A stretch of DNA of 64,000 bases, taken from Cristatella mucedo (Eukaryota > Bryozoa > Phylactolaemata > Cristatellidae). Positions within the stretch are counted from its first letter, which is position 1. Each line of letters starts with the position of its first letter. The notes below the pieces were generated by a model that was not told the DNA's origin, did no database searches, and was given only the letters and a program-made list of their open reading frames with translations. Shown in pieces: positions 41,626 through 63,750 of this stretch. Made by a program: the position numbers and the translations under genes. The DNA is taken from contig WPIO01000156.1 of the NCBI GenBank assembly GCA_009760855.2, positions 271,501 through 335,500 of the forward strand. The letters run 5' to 3'.

Positions 41626-42690
41626 TTCTCTAGCACAGGCCACACCTAAGGCGTTCAGAGTGAGAGGTTCGCGGCGAGGGGCTCCCGAGCCGGCGGCCGG
41701 AACGCCGGCGACACGCCAGCGACAGGTGCGCTTCGCAGCAGCGACGATTGTGCCGAAAAGATCGGTAGTTGCGGTTCGTGCCAGAGAACAACAAAACGCC
41801 TGCTGCCCGGCTTCGACGGCGGACTCCTTCACCAAACGGTCGCCCAGCCACGACCGAGCGCTTTCACATCCGGTAACTCGCCTCACGCCGGCGCTGGTTC
41901 AAGCTAACGGGAACGACAGACGCACAGCCAACGAGCTATGCGAGCTGCAGCAAGGTAGATGGCAAGGTGCGAGGAGGCCGTCGGGGCGGATGCTAAGCAA
42001 AGCTGCCAGCTTGGCCGACATGGCCGCGTCCGCGAAAGCAGGCCTACGCGCAGCACGCAGCGGCGAAGGCGGCCGGGCTGGGCCGGCGTCACTCGAGCGA
42101 ATGCGAGCGACCTCAGCCGGGATGCAGCAGCAGCAGCAGCAGCAGCGCAGGCGCCAAATAGGCAGGCGCCCGCGCAGGCTACTCGCGTGCGTGGCCGTCG
42201 GCTAGCACCGCTCGGCAGCTCTGCAGAACGCGCGCAAAGCAAACTGGCCGCCCGCTAGCGCAGCGCTCTGCGGACTGACAGATGCCAAGCAATGCGCAGG
42301 CTGCGACGCCGCGGCGATAACGAGCGGCCTCGGCGAGGGCAACTACGGCACCGCGAGCCGGTTAGCGCCGGCGCCACCGCTGCACCCGCCACGTCGGCTC
42401 GGGGCGAGATAGTGAGCAGACGCGCTGTAGCGCCAAGGACCCGCTAAATATTCAGAAAGTGAGCCCTGCAAGCGCTGCCAGCGAAGCTGGACGTACCGTA
42501 CGGGCGACTGCAACACGTAAACAGCCAAACGTCGACGGACCACTTACCGGCCTCCTAAATAGAAGATCCCGAACAACGGGGGCTCGCTCTCACGTGACTC
42601 ACCGCAGCCAATCGCAGCGCCGACCCCGGCGTCCGAGGCCCCACCCCCAGCGCTCGCGTACCCTACTCCGGGCGCCGATGCTCAAGCTCA
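41626..42690 (-). promoter_or_regulatory. CpG-rich 5' region of the sideroflexin gene
   Basis: Over about 1 kb upstream of the sideroflexin start, GC content and CpG density rise sharply compared with the flanking repeat DNA. A CAG run lies at 42124-42147. This suggests a CpG-island-type promoter. The transcription start cannot be fixed from sequence, and no TATA box was identified. Confidence 0.5.
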
Positions 42691-43190
42691 GGTACATGCA
42701 TTGTCAGCACTACTCTAATACTTCGATGCCGTTAAACCGAAATTTTCCGTTGCGTCAGCCTCGTGCCTTGACGCTGACATTCGTTGGCCAGACTAGTAGC
42801 GCTCTCTGGCTCCAGCCTACCTATCGGAACAACCCGCTGTTCTGACTCAAATCGTTTAGCCATACCTCGCTCGTACGAACCTCAACAATCTTGGAGACCG
42901 TGCCTTTAGTTCCCACACTCCAAAAGCTAGGAACTCACTACCAACGCATGTCACAATGTGTCCTGACATGAAGACATTTAAAAAGAAGCTTAAACCGCAC
43001 TTGTTTATTACAGCATTTGGTGAGTCTTCGTGTATCGTCTCTCTTGTGCACGTACCTGCTTACAATGTGCCTGAAACTTGCAGACGTTACCACCAATCAA
43101 TTCGCAATGCTTTCTATACGATATCTTGTAAATCCTAGAAAGAGATTCAGTTCGCTGATGGCGCTACACAAATATATTATTCTTGTGCCG
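42690..43190 (+). mobile_element. LINE family A C-terminus and 3' end
   Basis: CTTGGAGACCGTGCCTTTAG, then [13 protein letters not shown] and CTAGAAAGAGATTCAGTTCG. Diverged. Confidence 0.65.
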
Positions 43191-43339
43191 TAACGATCCC
43201 GAAGTTTTGCTTCGCTTGAAAAAAAATACGGCAGAGCCAGTTGCAAGTTTCCTCAAGTCACCCGTGAGCATTGCCTCTAGCCGTGATTAGGATTTCCGTA
43301 CAGTTAGTAAGCTCAAAGAAAACGGTATGTTAAGTCTTT

Positions 43340-43440
43340 TGTAAACCACCCTAAGTGAACTGAATCTCTCTATTCAGGCGCTTTACAGCTACAACGAAAG
43401 CAATAGTGAATGACAAGCAATTTTAGTATAATTACTGTTC
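43340..43440 (-). mobile_element. LINE family A tail
   Basis: Reversed hairpin tail: CCCTAAGTGAACTGAATCTC then GGCGCTTTACAGC on the plus strand. Confidence 0.5.
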
Positions 43441-44109
43441 TTATTTTATAGAATCTGTACAATACCGAGTTGTATATTACAGGGTATGATGCAGCCCCCA
43501 AACCAACTATACATGCAAACTATAACACTTTCGACCGAGTTTGACCGCATACAAGTTGGCGCCAGCACATCGACCTGTTCACCGAAGAAATAGCGCCGCG
43601 CGGCGCGAACGATGATCTTCAAGGATTTTTATGACTGCATTGAAAAATTGTATTATACATGTGCATACTGTATAGCGGGATCAGAAAAGTTGGGTTATAC
43701 TGAACACATGGTAAAGTTGTGACTCCTAAGGCGCGGCAGATGAGGCGTAACCCGCCTCTTACCAAGTGGAGTAGCCTTCCGCTGAATGCGATTAGGTTTG
43801 CGTCTACGCGCAATAAGGTGGCCAAGCGAAAGAGCGTTTCTAGCGCCAACCTACTCACCGTTACTAAGGGGTCGTGAGTTCATGGCGTGAATAGGAGGTA
43901 TATGCACACACCTATAGGGGATCTTACTCAGCTAAATTCGCAAGTTGCTGCGCGTCTAGTTCAGTTTTATCCTCACATTCCTCGCAGGCTCTCAACAAAA
44001 CAAGCACTGCGGGGGACTGCAGGGGGGAATACGTCGCCGAACTTAAGCTTCCTCCATCTATAGTCGGGAACGACCCAAATGGACGGAGTGCCCGAACAAC
44101 CGGATTTTA

Positions 44110-44200
44110 AACCCCGACCGGAAAACCAAGATTCCGCCTCCACCTTCGCAAAGGCAGAAAAACCCCCACCTTCGCCAAGGCAGAAATACTGGGGGTGGTT
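44110..44200 (+). repeat. Short tandem duplication
   Basis: CACCTTCGCAAAGGCAGAAA recurs about 33 bp later with one change. Confidence 0.7.
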
Positions 44201-44419
44201 TCGCCTACGAAGAAACCTCCCCTATGCTTCGCGGACTACTTCTAGTTCACAGCTGAAAATCCCTACGCCGGTACCGCGCGCGCGTACACACATCCAAAAC
44301 GCAAAATGTGAACCACGGGCGCTATACAACTATATTCGGTGGCGCCCACCGAATTCTCCTGGCCCCGACTTTCTGTCTCGTCGATCGCCCGCGGACAGCC
44401 CGAACTCCTCCCTCGCTTT

Positions 44420-44885
44420 CAGAGAGAATGAGTCCGGCAACTGCCGGCGTTGAAACCGAGCCGAAGAATGAACCCTGGGTGAGCGTCGTCCTACTCTTAA
44501 TCAGCTCGCCGGGATAATGGGGTTGACGGGCCAGCAGATATCAATTAGGATGCTGGTCCTACCGCGACCGCTGCGTCCTCCTCTTGCTCACAGCTCGAGA
44601 GCGCAGGTGCTTTTCAGCCACCTCTGTCGTTCTCATGGGAACCGTCTACCACGACCACTGCGTCCTAGAGGACGCAGGTGCTTTTCAGCCACCTTTCTCG
44701 TTCTCAGGGAAACCAGTCCAGCAACTGTCGGCGACCTTAGGTGAGCGTTGCCCTATTCTTAAATAGCTAGCCGGGACTACAGGCCGGCCGATGTCAATAG
44801 CCTTACGATCCCACTACGACGGCTGCGTCCTCTTGCTCAATGCTCTAGCACAGAGGTGTTTCCCGCTGAGCAGTTCTTGTGCGCC
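44420..44885 (+). repeat. Nested diverged tandem repeat
   Basis: An outer unit of about 262 bp: GGTGAGCGTCGTCCTA at 44477 matches GGTGAGCGTTGCCCTA at 44739, and both are followed by similar sequence through GCTGCGTCCTC. An inner unit of about 87 bp repeats GCAGGTGCTTTTCAGCCACC. Confidence 0.7.
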
Positions 44886-46140
44886 CTAAAATTGTGCCAG
44901 GCCGGCGCTGTACTACAAAGTGCTGCGGCAGGCATGCAAAAAAGCACACCGGGAGACACTGGCGGACGCTGCCTAGCAAGACCTCCGCGTTAGTAACGTG
45001 CACTCAAATAGCGTGCTGGCAAGCGAGGAGCGCAGGAAAAGACGAACTCACAAAGACCCTCTACAAAGCCAAGTTGAGCCCTCAGTCTTGACGTACCCAA
45101 TTTCGTAATGCACAACCGCGAAAATTCGGACAAAGTGGAGGTTAACTTTTAACTGCACTCCGAATTAACTTCGCTGCTGCATTCATTCACAGCAGTTACG
45201 AGCGTGGTGTGCGCCTTCCACGTCCGGTCAGAACTTCACCGCAAACGCCGAGCTCTTAACGGCGCTAGTCTCAGCCACCGCGGCAGCGAATACTGGTGAC
45301 GCCTGCATCTTGTATCGCCGCTAGGGACTTGTAGATGCTGCACCAGCGCACGCAGATTTGCTCGCAGCATGAACGCGGTAGCAACGAAGAGCGCTAACAG
45401 CCTAACAAATGAAGTCCGTATCCATAATGTAGACAAGTCTATTTGACAGCAGTGGACGGCTACAAGAGTTTAACAGCGGCCACGGCTCTTCGGCCTAATG
45501 AGAGTGACTCTACAGGCTTGTAGATCGATGCGTTCAAGGCGCTTCTCCAAAAGATGCAGCCACTATTTAAGATGAAGCGATAAAAACTGCTAGTGTGGGT
45601 TGCCTTGGGCGCCTGCTGAATAAAGTCGGTATCAAGGACAGCGGGCAGGGGGGGGGGGGGCTACCGTTGGTCTCCCGAGAGTCAATCATTTTCTCAGAGA
45701 CCCTATTTTAGATAAGTAATTATTCTTAACCGGTTTAAAGGGGTTTGCAGAGCAAGGTGCCTTCACAGCCCCCAAAATGGTGGGGTTGCATAACTTATTT
45801 TTTAGGATGTAAAAGAGGCTTTTGGGCGACATGACTTTACCTAGGAGCTTCCAACTCAATCAAAGTGTTCTCACTGTTATAAGTGCAAATGAATATTTAA
45901 ATAAAAATCTTTCGTGGAGCAATGAAGCCAGACATGACGGATTTAGAAGTTAAAGTTCTACTATAAAGTGACTATATCTGTGGGGACGCGACCATCTCTT
46001 TCCTACCCTGAGGTCAATTAAAACTAGTGGAGTCGCAATTGTCACGAGCTCTAAGCTCAATTATTTTAAGCTGCAACAGTCACACCGAAGCAATCATTCG
46101 AATAATGATAATAATATTAATATATTTATATAGCGCCACA
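44886..46140. other. Intergenic stretch between the sideroflexin and cyclin T genes
   Basis: No gene seen. Contains a poly-G run of about 14 at 45647-45660. Confidence 0.4.
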
Positions 46141-46149
46141 TCTTAACTT

Positions 46150-46285
46150 AATCTATTCATATAATTCATTTGTATAGCACCACAAGAGAACTAACATCTC
46201 TATTCCGGCGCTTCACATATGCTACGGGGCTCGAGCCCATGACCTTGGTCACGGCAAGCACACTAACAGCAGGGCCAAACCAGCA
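46150..46285 (-). repeat. SINE-1 copy
   Basis: The minus strand has TTTGGCCCTGCTGTTAGTG, GGTCATGGGCTCGAGCCCC and the LINE-like tail. Confidence 0.7.
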
Positions 46286-46480
46286 CAGCACTTACATATG
46301 CTGCAAAGGAAGCACGATCAAATGATTAGTGGTGACATGCACAATGCCAATGAGCATTATATGGTTGGAGCTAACATGCACATTGTCAACATGTAAATAT
46401 GGCAGCATACAACCTGCTAGAATGCATGAGCACACAAAGGACAAATAGCAAGGATCCACAAAATGCAGCAAGAAACAAGT
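46286..46480 (-). mobile_element. LINE family A 3'UTR fragment
   Basis: GCTGCAAAGGAAGCACGATC and following sequence match the family A 3'UTR in reverse. Head to tail with the SINE-1 copy to its left. Confidence 0.55.
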
Positions 46481-47056
46481 GCACGAGTGTAAACCAGAAA
46501 CGAGTTTTCTTTTAATAGCAAGATTCCAAAATTGGCAGTAATCAATCACCCCCATATAATGAAACTTATAATTATAATTCGATTCTGCATTCCAGAAATC
46601 ATTTTCTCGAACTTGGCGATGGTTAGCATATTGATAACCTAACTGACACCTAAGAGCCGAATTTTATTTATTGGCAGGTTCATTTTCTCTCGCGGCTAAT
46701 CTACACGGCCCCATTCACAAGAAAAGATCGCTCTCTATTAAATATTCCCTAGCGATTATTCGCTCATGCTAATATAAGATTTTTAACATTTGATCACGTG
46801 TGGATCTCTGGCTCTACAGTTTGTAGCACTTTGATATCAGCCCAGCTAGCAAAAGCTATCTGATGGTAGTTGATCAGTGTACACTAAGGACACGGTCTTA
46901 TTATAACGTGGTCGCTCTTGATTACTGCAAAACTCTGCAACCATCAGCATACCGATGCATTAAGCTGCTGGATATGTATGTCACCTTATACATCTAATGG
47001 AGCTTTTCAAGTAACAGCTTTTCAGCGAAACGCTTATAATTCATCGGCACCTAATG
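46481..47056. other. Downstream flank of cyclin T
   Basis: AT-rich. No repeat or gene recognised. Confidence 0.4.
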
Positions 47057-47062
47057 TTTATT
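47057..47062 (-). terminator. CCNT1: Candidate polyadenylation signal of cyclin T
   Basis: AATAAA on the minus strand, about 230 bases past the cyclin T stop codon. It is the first canonical hexamer downstream. Confidence 0.5.
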
Positions 47063-47291
47063 GCACATGCGACAGACACCGATTGATTTTTGACCAATTG
47101 GCAACCAAGCCAAGATGCATAAATACAGTACTTGCGGCAAACCTTGCCACATTCTTTGACTGGAGCAATAAATATGCACCGCCGTGATTCAGTTTCCATT
47201 CAGCAGCACGGCCCACATCCAGTTTTGAATGATGAACGCGTAGGGCGCAGGTCAAAAAGTGAACAACGAATGGATTTACGTAAGTCAGCTC

Positions 47292-57605
<10,314 letters not shown>

Positions 57606-57631
57606 CTAAAATATACAACAGTATTTGATAC

Positions 57632-57715
57632 AATAATAATAATACATTTGATATAGCACCCTCAGAGAAATCAATCTCTTTTTAGGCACTTTATATTTGC
57701 TGCAAAGGATTTCAA
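57632..57715 (-). mobile_element. LINE family A tail
   Basis: AATAATAATAATACATTTGA then CTCAGAGAAATCAATCTC: the reversed hairpin tail, about 30 bp upstream of a cyclin T acceptor. Confidence 0.7.
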
Positions 57716-57849
57716 GAAAATTAGATTAAAAAACGCAGGTCATCACAGCCAAACCCGTCTGAGCAAGTAGCCATCCAGCCCGGCTGAAGATTGTTTAACA
57801 CAAGCCTGATCTGGGAACATCAAACCAGGTTCCTCTCCCAAACACAGCC

Positions 57850-57925
57850 AATGTAAAGCGCCTAGAAAGACATTGGGTTCTCTGAGGGCAATTTATCAAG
57901 TGCATTATTATTATTATTATAAACA
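57850..57925 (+). mobile_element. LINE family A tail
   Basis: AATGTAAAGCGCCTAGAAAG to an ATT repeat. It faces away from the copy at 57632-57715, so the two form an inverted pair. Confidence 0.7.
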
Positions 57926-58009
57926 CCAAGCTATGCTGGGGTAGGCTAATGATCATACGCAGGGAATGCCAATGCTTCTAGAAGGAATGCCAATGCTCCT
58001 GGAACCTTA

Positions 58010-58175
58010 ATAGCAACAACTACTACGACATTCATATAGCCCCTTAAGAGAACTAAATATATTTCTAAGTACTTGGGACATGCTGTAAAGGAAGCATGTC
58101 AATCGATTAGTGTCAACACACTCACGTCAGCAGCATAAGCACACGAAGGACAATACACACGGATCCAGAAAATGG
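58010..58175 (-). mobile_element. LINE family A tail and 3'UTR
   Basis: CCCTTAAGAGAACTAAATAT then GTAAAGGAAGCATGTCAATC, diverged. Confidence 0.5.
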
Positions 58176-58190
58176 TATAGGGAACAAATG

Positions 58191-58292
<102 letters not shown>

Positions 58293-58350
58293 GTATAGCG
58301 CCTTAAGAGAACTTAATCTCCATTCAGGCACTTCGTATTATATGTTGTAA
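58293..58350 (-). repeat. SINE-1 tail fragment
   Basis: TATAGCGCCTTAAGAGAACT then TAATCTCCATTCAGGCACTT, reversed. Confidence 0.6.
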
Positions 58351-59150
58351 GTCATGGGACGTTCATGTGATGCTGGCAGAACTTGAATGCAAGACCGTTG
58401 CAATTATAAACATTAAGCGATCTTCCTTATTACCAGTAGTACAGCCTCTGCAGGCTTCTGTACAGACGAGTGCTTCTCATCCCTCAAATCGTAAATTTCT
58501 CAACACAGCAGAGGCAAAACACAACTCATGAATTTTTGTGATAGGCATCCTGCTATTTTCCATATGCGCACAATTGTGCCGTTCGATGCATCAAATGCCC
58601 ACACCCCCAAAATGGTACACTAAATGGGCTTGGTGCACGGTAATAGCCCAGCCAACGGCAAGAACAGTTTGCCGGGCAGCTTCTTTGGTGGTGCTGCTTA
58701 AGAATGCATTCGAACCAGCATCTTAAGCTGTTGCTGTTTCGAACGGCCTTTCGTTATTGCATCGTACTACCACCACTACTACATTACTATAAGGGAAATG
58801 CACCAGGAAACGATTCTAATTTAAAGCAAAACCCTCAGCCGGAGGGCCATGATAAACACTCCACACAAATGATAAAGCTAGAAACAGTTCAGTGACAAGT
58901 TTTCAGCCCTAAGCAGTTACAGCTCCGTTTAGTGAGCATGCAGCAGTAGGCTAGAAATTGGTGAACACATAAAATCGATTATATGCCAGCAACAAATGCT
59001 CGATTATTTTTCTGAAAAACAAGGAATTATGGGGTTCAACTTTGTTAAAGAAGCAATTGGGTCTTAGCCCAAATGGTAAGTCCCTCTCATGACCAATATT
59101 AAGAGGTCTCACTCGCCAGATATTAACGGTTCGGCCGAGAAGTTTTCAGT
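58351..59150. other. Unique stretch right of cyclin T
   Basis: No upstream cyclin T exon was found here; no repeat family recognised. Confidence 0.4.
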
Positions 59151-59159
59151 CTTCTTCAC

Positions 59160-60945
59160 TGAAAGAATGGTACACATTTGTGCCTCCACAAAGCACACCC
59201 CAACTACAGCATTGTTACATCGAAAATTGTGACCCTCCTTATGAGATTTTCTGAGGTTTCTGCATGCGATGTGTCTATCCTAATAATGTCTAGTAAAAAG
59301 AGCCCATCTCCTGAAGACCCTATACCATCCCCTCTGTGGTCTTCACTGGCAGACAATCTAGCTCAGCAGTAACTGAGATTTTTAAGGCTGCTCTAGAAAA
59401 AGGAATTGTACCCAAGCCCTTCAAATCGATCATCGTTAGACTGATACTTGAAGTGCCTGGACTAGATACAGAGGTCTTTGCAAACTATCGCCTAACTTCT
59501 CTTTATTTTTGACATAATCTTGAAAAAATAATATATCTTTCTCTCAAGCAGCTGGTAGCACATATTGAAAAGAATGAAATTTCAAATTTCAATCAAGGTT
59601 CAAGTAGCAGCACCCCACTGAAACTGCTGTCCTCGATGTAAACAATGACATCATATGCAGCAACGACAAACGGAATGTCATTGCCCTAAAGCTGCTAATC
59701 TGCCTTCACCTTTGATCTCGATATCCTACTTAAACGATTGAAAACGATCGGTCTGGTAGACGATGCACTTGCATGGTTCAAATCATTTGTCGGGTCGTGT
59801 TCAATCCATGCCGTGTAGTGGGCCAGGTCTCATCCACCTGACCAGTCACTTGTGGTGTCACAAAAGGGTCCGTCTGTGGATTTAGGCCCATGGAATAGGA
59901 TTTCACTTTTATGCCGACGACACTCAGAGCTGTATTTGTCATTTAAACCGCTGGAAGCTGCTGCTGCAGCAACGGAAAAACTAAATGCTTCCCTCGCCGA
60001 CATTCGATTCCAGATGTCGGAAAATTTCCTTTAACTTAACGACGATAAAACAGAACCGCTACTCATGAGACACCACAAGCATGTGGCAGGATTAGAGGGT
60101 TTGCTCTTCTAATAGGTAACAATGTTGTGTGACCACCACATTGTGCTCGGAATTTAAGTGTCGTCTTCAACAGCTGCCTTAATTTTGAAAGGTTAGTTAA
60201 GAAGACTGCTTCCACAAATAGCCATCACGTCCAATCCCTATCTAAGATTAAGAACTGTCTTGCATGGTGGCTTGCAAAGAATTAAACTAGCTCCTTAGTT
60301 CCGTCTCGGCTAGATTATTGCAACTTCATTTTAGCAGGGCTACCGAAAAAGACTAGGCCACTGAAGCTGGTGATGAATATGGATGCAAGGCTAGTTTACA
60401 AATCTTAAGGGGTTGATCATGTGTCTCCCTTAGCGAAAGAGCTTGGATGGCTGCCGGTTGATCAATGGATAGAGAGTAAAGTTCTTTCAATGACCTACAA
60501 GGCCCGCCACGGCTGGGCTCTTCCATACCTAGCTGAACTGCTGCACTAGTTTCAGCCTCCTCCTGCCCTCAGGTCCTGCATGGACAATAAATTAGCCGTT
60601 CGATTCCTCCCCTTAAAGATTGTTGGCGACAAAAACTTTTGTTCTGCAGATCCTAGACTGTAGAACTCACTTCAACAACTCTTATGCAACGACATCTACT
60701 TCCCTGCTGCTGCCTATGGCACATCCTTTCCAGAAGTAATGAGCTACTACTTTCATGCTATTCACTACATCGACTGCTCTCCTGACTCAGCTATGCTTCC
60801 CACTTTATCTTGTTTCGAGAGATTAAGTCTGTTGGCTACCAAATTCGTACCGTAAGCCTCTGAGTGCACTATACAAAACCCTTCTGCTTAACACCCACAC
60901 AGTCTGTGGCTTTGTGGGCTCATAGAAGGAGATACATTACACGAC
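59160..60945 (+). mobile_element. LINE family B, longest copy, with reverse transcriptase
   Basis: A run of decayed matches in order: SSKKSPSPEDPIP, FKAALEKGIVPKPFKS, ANYRLTSLYF, a LDILLKRLK...DALAWFKSF segment, LCRRHSELYL where the YADD motif should be, and LNASLADIRFQMSENF. The conserved C-terminal region then runs LAKELGWLPVDQ to GDKNFCSADPRL, with the 3'UTR ending near 60945. At least six stops or frameshifts. It represents most of the reverse-transcriptase domain. Confidence 0.8.
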
Positions 60946-60954
60946 TAACGTCAG

Positions 60955-61047
60955 GGGCTCCAGTCCAGCAGCAGACAAATTCTTTATTGCCAGCTGGATG
61001 AAAACTGCCCAGGTTCTTCTGCGACCATACAAAACAAGCTGTTAAAT
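60955..61047 (+). repeat. SINE-2 3' fragment
   Basis: AAATTCTTTATTGCCAGCTG, then GGTTCTTCTGCGACCATAC and the TTAAATCA end. Confidence 0.55.
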
Positions 61048-61084
61048 CAATGTATCATAACCACCCAGAGAGAATTGAAAGGAG

Positions 61085-61330
61085 CAGGCAAGACAGCAAT
61101 AATAATAATAATACACTTGTAAAGTGCCAGAAGGGAAGTGAATCCCTGTGTAGACACTTTACAGATAGCATTACCAAATGATTGGTAACAACCGTAAGCA
61201 GGAGGCATAGTGTAAGCATAAAGTACATGCACACGAAGAACGAATCAGAAAGACCGACCAAATGCTGTGATAAACAGGTGCGTTTAAAGCTTCTTTTTAA
61301 ATGTCGTTATGTCAGGGGACGTTGTGAATA
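61085..61330 (-). mobile_element. LINE family A 3'UTR
   Basis: AATAATAATAATACACTTGT and the reversed hairpin, then 3'UTR to about 61330. Confidence 0.65.
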
Positions 61331-62587
61331 TAGAATAGCCAGCTTCAGGGCTCGAACCCACGATAAGGAACGTGTACAGCCAGGCCATAATAATAACAGT
61401 AAAGATGGTAATAATATCAATACGAATAGCTACAACAGTGCCATTTACGATGCTCAAGTAATAACGGGGCAGAGTCTAGCCACACAGACAGGCTACCAAA
61501 ATTGCTGTCAGGGTGGCAAACACTCTCGGGAATGCACCGCCGTGGCACCAGCTAGGCAAACCATTGCTTCAACCCTGTCAACGAGGGCAAGCAAAGCGCA
61601 TGACACCTGTTGAACACTGACAGGGCATCAGCTGCAGCAAGCATCCCTATGAGGCAGTGCACTATCTGGAAGAGCAGGGCAGAGGACCCGGCAAGAACTG
61701 CTGCATCAGCATTCACTGGTCTACCAGTCACATCTACGAGGATCGGATTGCCTCTCCGTAAATAAGGCAACAATGAAACCGTTATAAAATATGAAGAGTG
61801 AATCCGAAGAGTATGAGCCTCCTAAGGATGCCTGCTCCGTCCAGGTCATCATCATCAAGCTGTCACGACTACGAGGGTAAACTCGGAAAACTGTCGAGAA
61901 CTCCTTCAAAAACTGGCATTCGAACGACACTGGCTTGGGGGCTCCTTTCCTTTAGCCAGTATCGGATGACTGCATCTTACTCTTAGAATTGAGGACCATA
62001 ATGGGAACTTCTATGTGCCTCAGAACACATGCTGATTCCGTCTGCTAGAAGTCTTATGGGAGATAAGTGTATGCATCGGCAGAATAATGACTCTAATCAC
62101 AATTTGAAACTTGCCTGAAAATATTCTTACAACTCGTCTGCAGATGGTCATGATTTGGCCCACGTGGTTGCCCGATTGAAGCCCCCCAAGACAATCTATG
62201 GGATGACCAAGACCAGCCGAATGCTAAGCAATCCGAACCCGCCTACCTCGAAGCTACTTTCGTGGTACTGCTTGCATTTTTTTTTCTTCGGCCGACAAGG
62301 ATGCCACATTACCTATTCTCGAAGAGCAGGATTCTGCTCTCTCGTCAGTACAACAGACCGACCATTACCTGCCACCAATCGTCAAGTGCATGCCAATCAT
62401 TTAGCCCACTTCAACCAGTCAGCTCTGTGCTGCTGGTCTGCTTGCCTAGCCAAGGGCTCCGTTTGTCAGTCGACGGCTGACTCTGAAGGCTAACGGTCAC
62501 CCCTGCAGTGGCTATCTGCGAAGTGCCGAGGAGAGCTTCGGCAAGCTAGCATTTCAATTCGACAATGAAAAGTGGGGAGCTGTTGCT
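61331..62587. other. Unique stretch
   Basis: No exon or repeat recognised. The longest ORFs resemble no family I know. Confidence 0.4.
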
Positions 62588-62760
62588 TTGGTGCCCCTGG
62601 CTCTTAGCCCAGGGGTAAGTCACTCACACATAACAATCCGGGCCTTGGGTTCGATCGAGTGCAGCAGCAGACACCCCTTTGCTTCCCATGGCAAGCAGGA
62701 GTGATAACCCCCGAGGCTCTTCAGCCGCTATAGAAATAAGGCTGCCCGATCAGCCGATCT
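62588..62760 (+). repeat. SINE-2 copy with A box
   Basis: CTTAGCCCAGGGGTAAGTC head, TTGGGTTCGATCGAGTGC, a decayed middle, then GAGGCTCTTCAGCCGCTATA and GCCCGATCAGC. Confidence 0.6.
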
Positions 62761-63413
62761 TGACTTCTCCGTTTTGAGGGTTACAGGGATCATTTGACAC
62801 GAAACTCTCCAGCCAAGCTTGGCCAGAATAATCTCCTAAGAGCTTTAGTCATCACAAGATCTTGCTGTTGCTACTATGTGTAGCGATCTTAGCAACATGC
62901 TCCTACCGAACTTGCTGCACTTTTTCATGTTAATACTAGTAATACAAGGTCGTTTGTTTTGCCCCATGAGAAATAAACCCATATCAGTGATGCTTTACAA
63001 ATCGCTTCAAGAGAATCAATTACCAATGGTAATTACATGCACAGCCTTAAGCTCAGACAAGAGGGCAATAGCCAACAAGTACCATGCTTAGGCTAGCATT
63101 CTAAAGCATTCAAAAAGGGACTAGGGGAAACCAGGTAGTAGGACCTCTGGCTAGGTAGTAACTTAATATTTAAATAAAAAAAAAATAAAATTAAATTATA
63201 ACCAATTTTTAAAAATTAAAACTTGAAATTTTGCAAATAAATGCACCCGACGTCATATTAGCACACTAACGAAATAAAATGAAGAAACTTGCTTCTTATT
63301 ACGCTTGGTGCCAATACTTCGAGCATCAGGAACATGGGCAATCAACACAAAATGCAGGCTAGCATGTCACGGTGATCACTGCAGTCTGCCTAAATACTAC
63401 TGCGATCGTGCAC
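62761..63413. other. AT-rich stretch
   Basis: No gene recognised. A-rich patch at about 63165-63240. Confidence 0.4.
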
Positions 63414-63555
63414 GCCGAGCTGGTTTGGTCTAGCGGTTAAGGTGCTCGCTCCGACGAAGGTCTGACTGAGGTCGTGGGCTCGAGCCCCGAGGCATATGTG
63501 AAGTGCCTGAATAGAGATTAAGTTCTCTTGGGGCGCTATATAAATGAATATTTAT
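63414..63555 (+). repeat. SINE-1 copy, well preserved
   Basis: A box TTTGGTCTAGCGGTTAAGG, B box GTGGGCTCGAGCCCCG, then AGTGCCTGAATAGAGATTA and GGGGCGCTATATAAATGAA. Confidence 0.85.
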
Positions 63556-63651
63556 ATTAATACACGAGCAAGTGCTCACATGCATGGCCAGAAGATATCA
63601 ATCAAATGCGATTAAAAAGAAACAAATATGAAGGTAATACTAGCAGGTCTA

Positions 63652-63750
63652 TCTGCTGGTTTGGCCCAACAGTAGTCAAGGTTCTTGCACCGACCAAGAT
63701 CAATGTATTTGACAACCGAAGTTGTGCTCTCGAGCCCCGTGGCATAAGAG
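63652..63750 (+). repeat. SINE-1 head fragment
   Basis: GGTTTGGCCCAACAGTAGTC head, then TGCTCTCGAGCCCCGTGGC. It loses the LINE-like tail. Confidence 0.55.

Noticed and set aside
61552-61930. Minus-strand ORFs as candidates for the first cyclin fold
   Set aside because: None shows the FLAAKVEE-type helix or other cyclin box residues.
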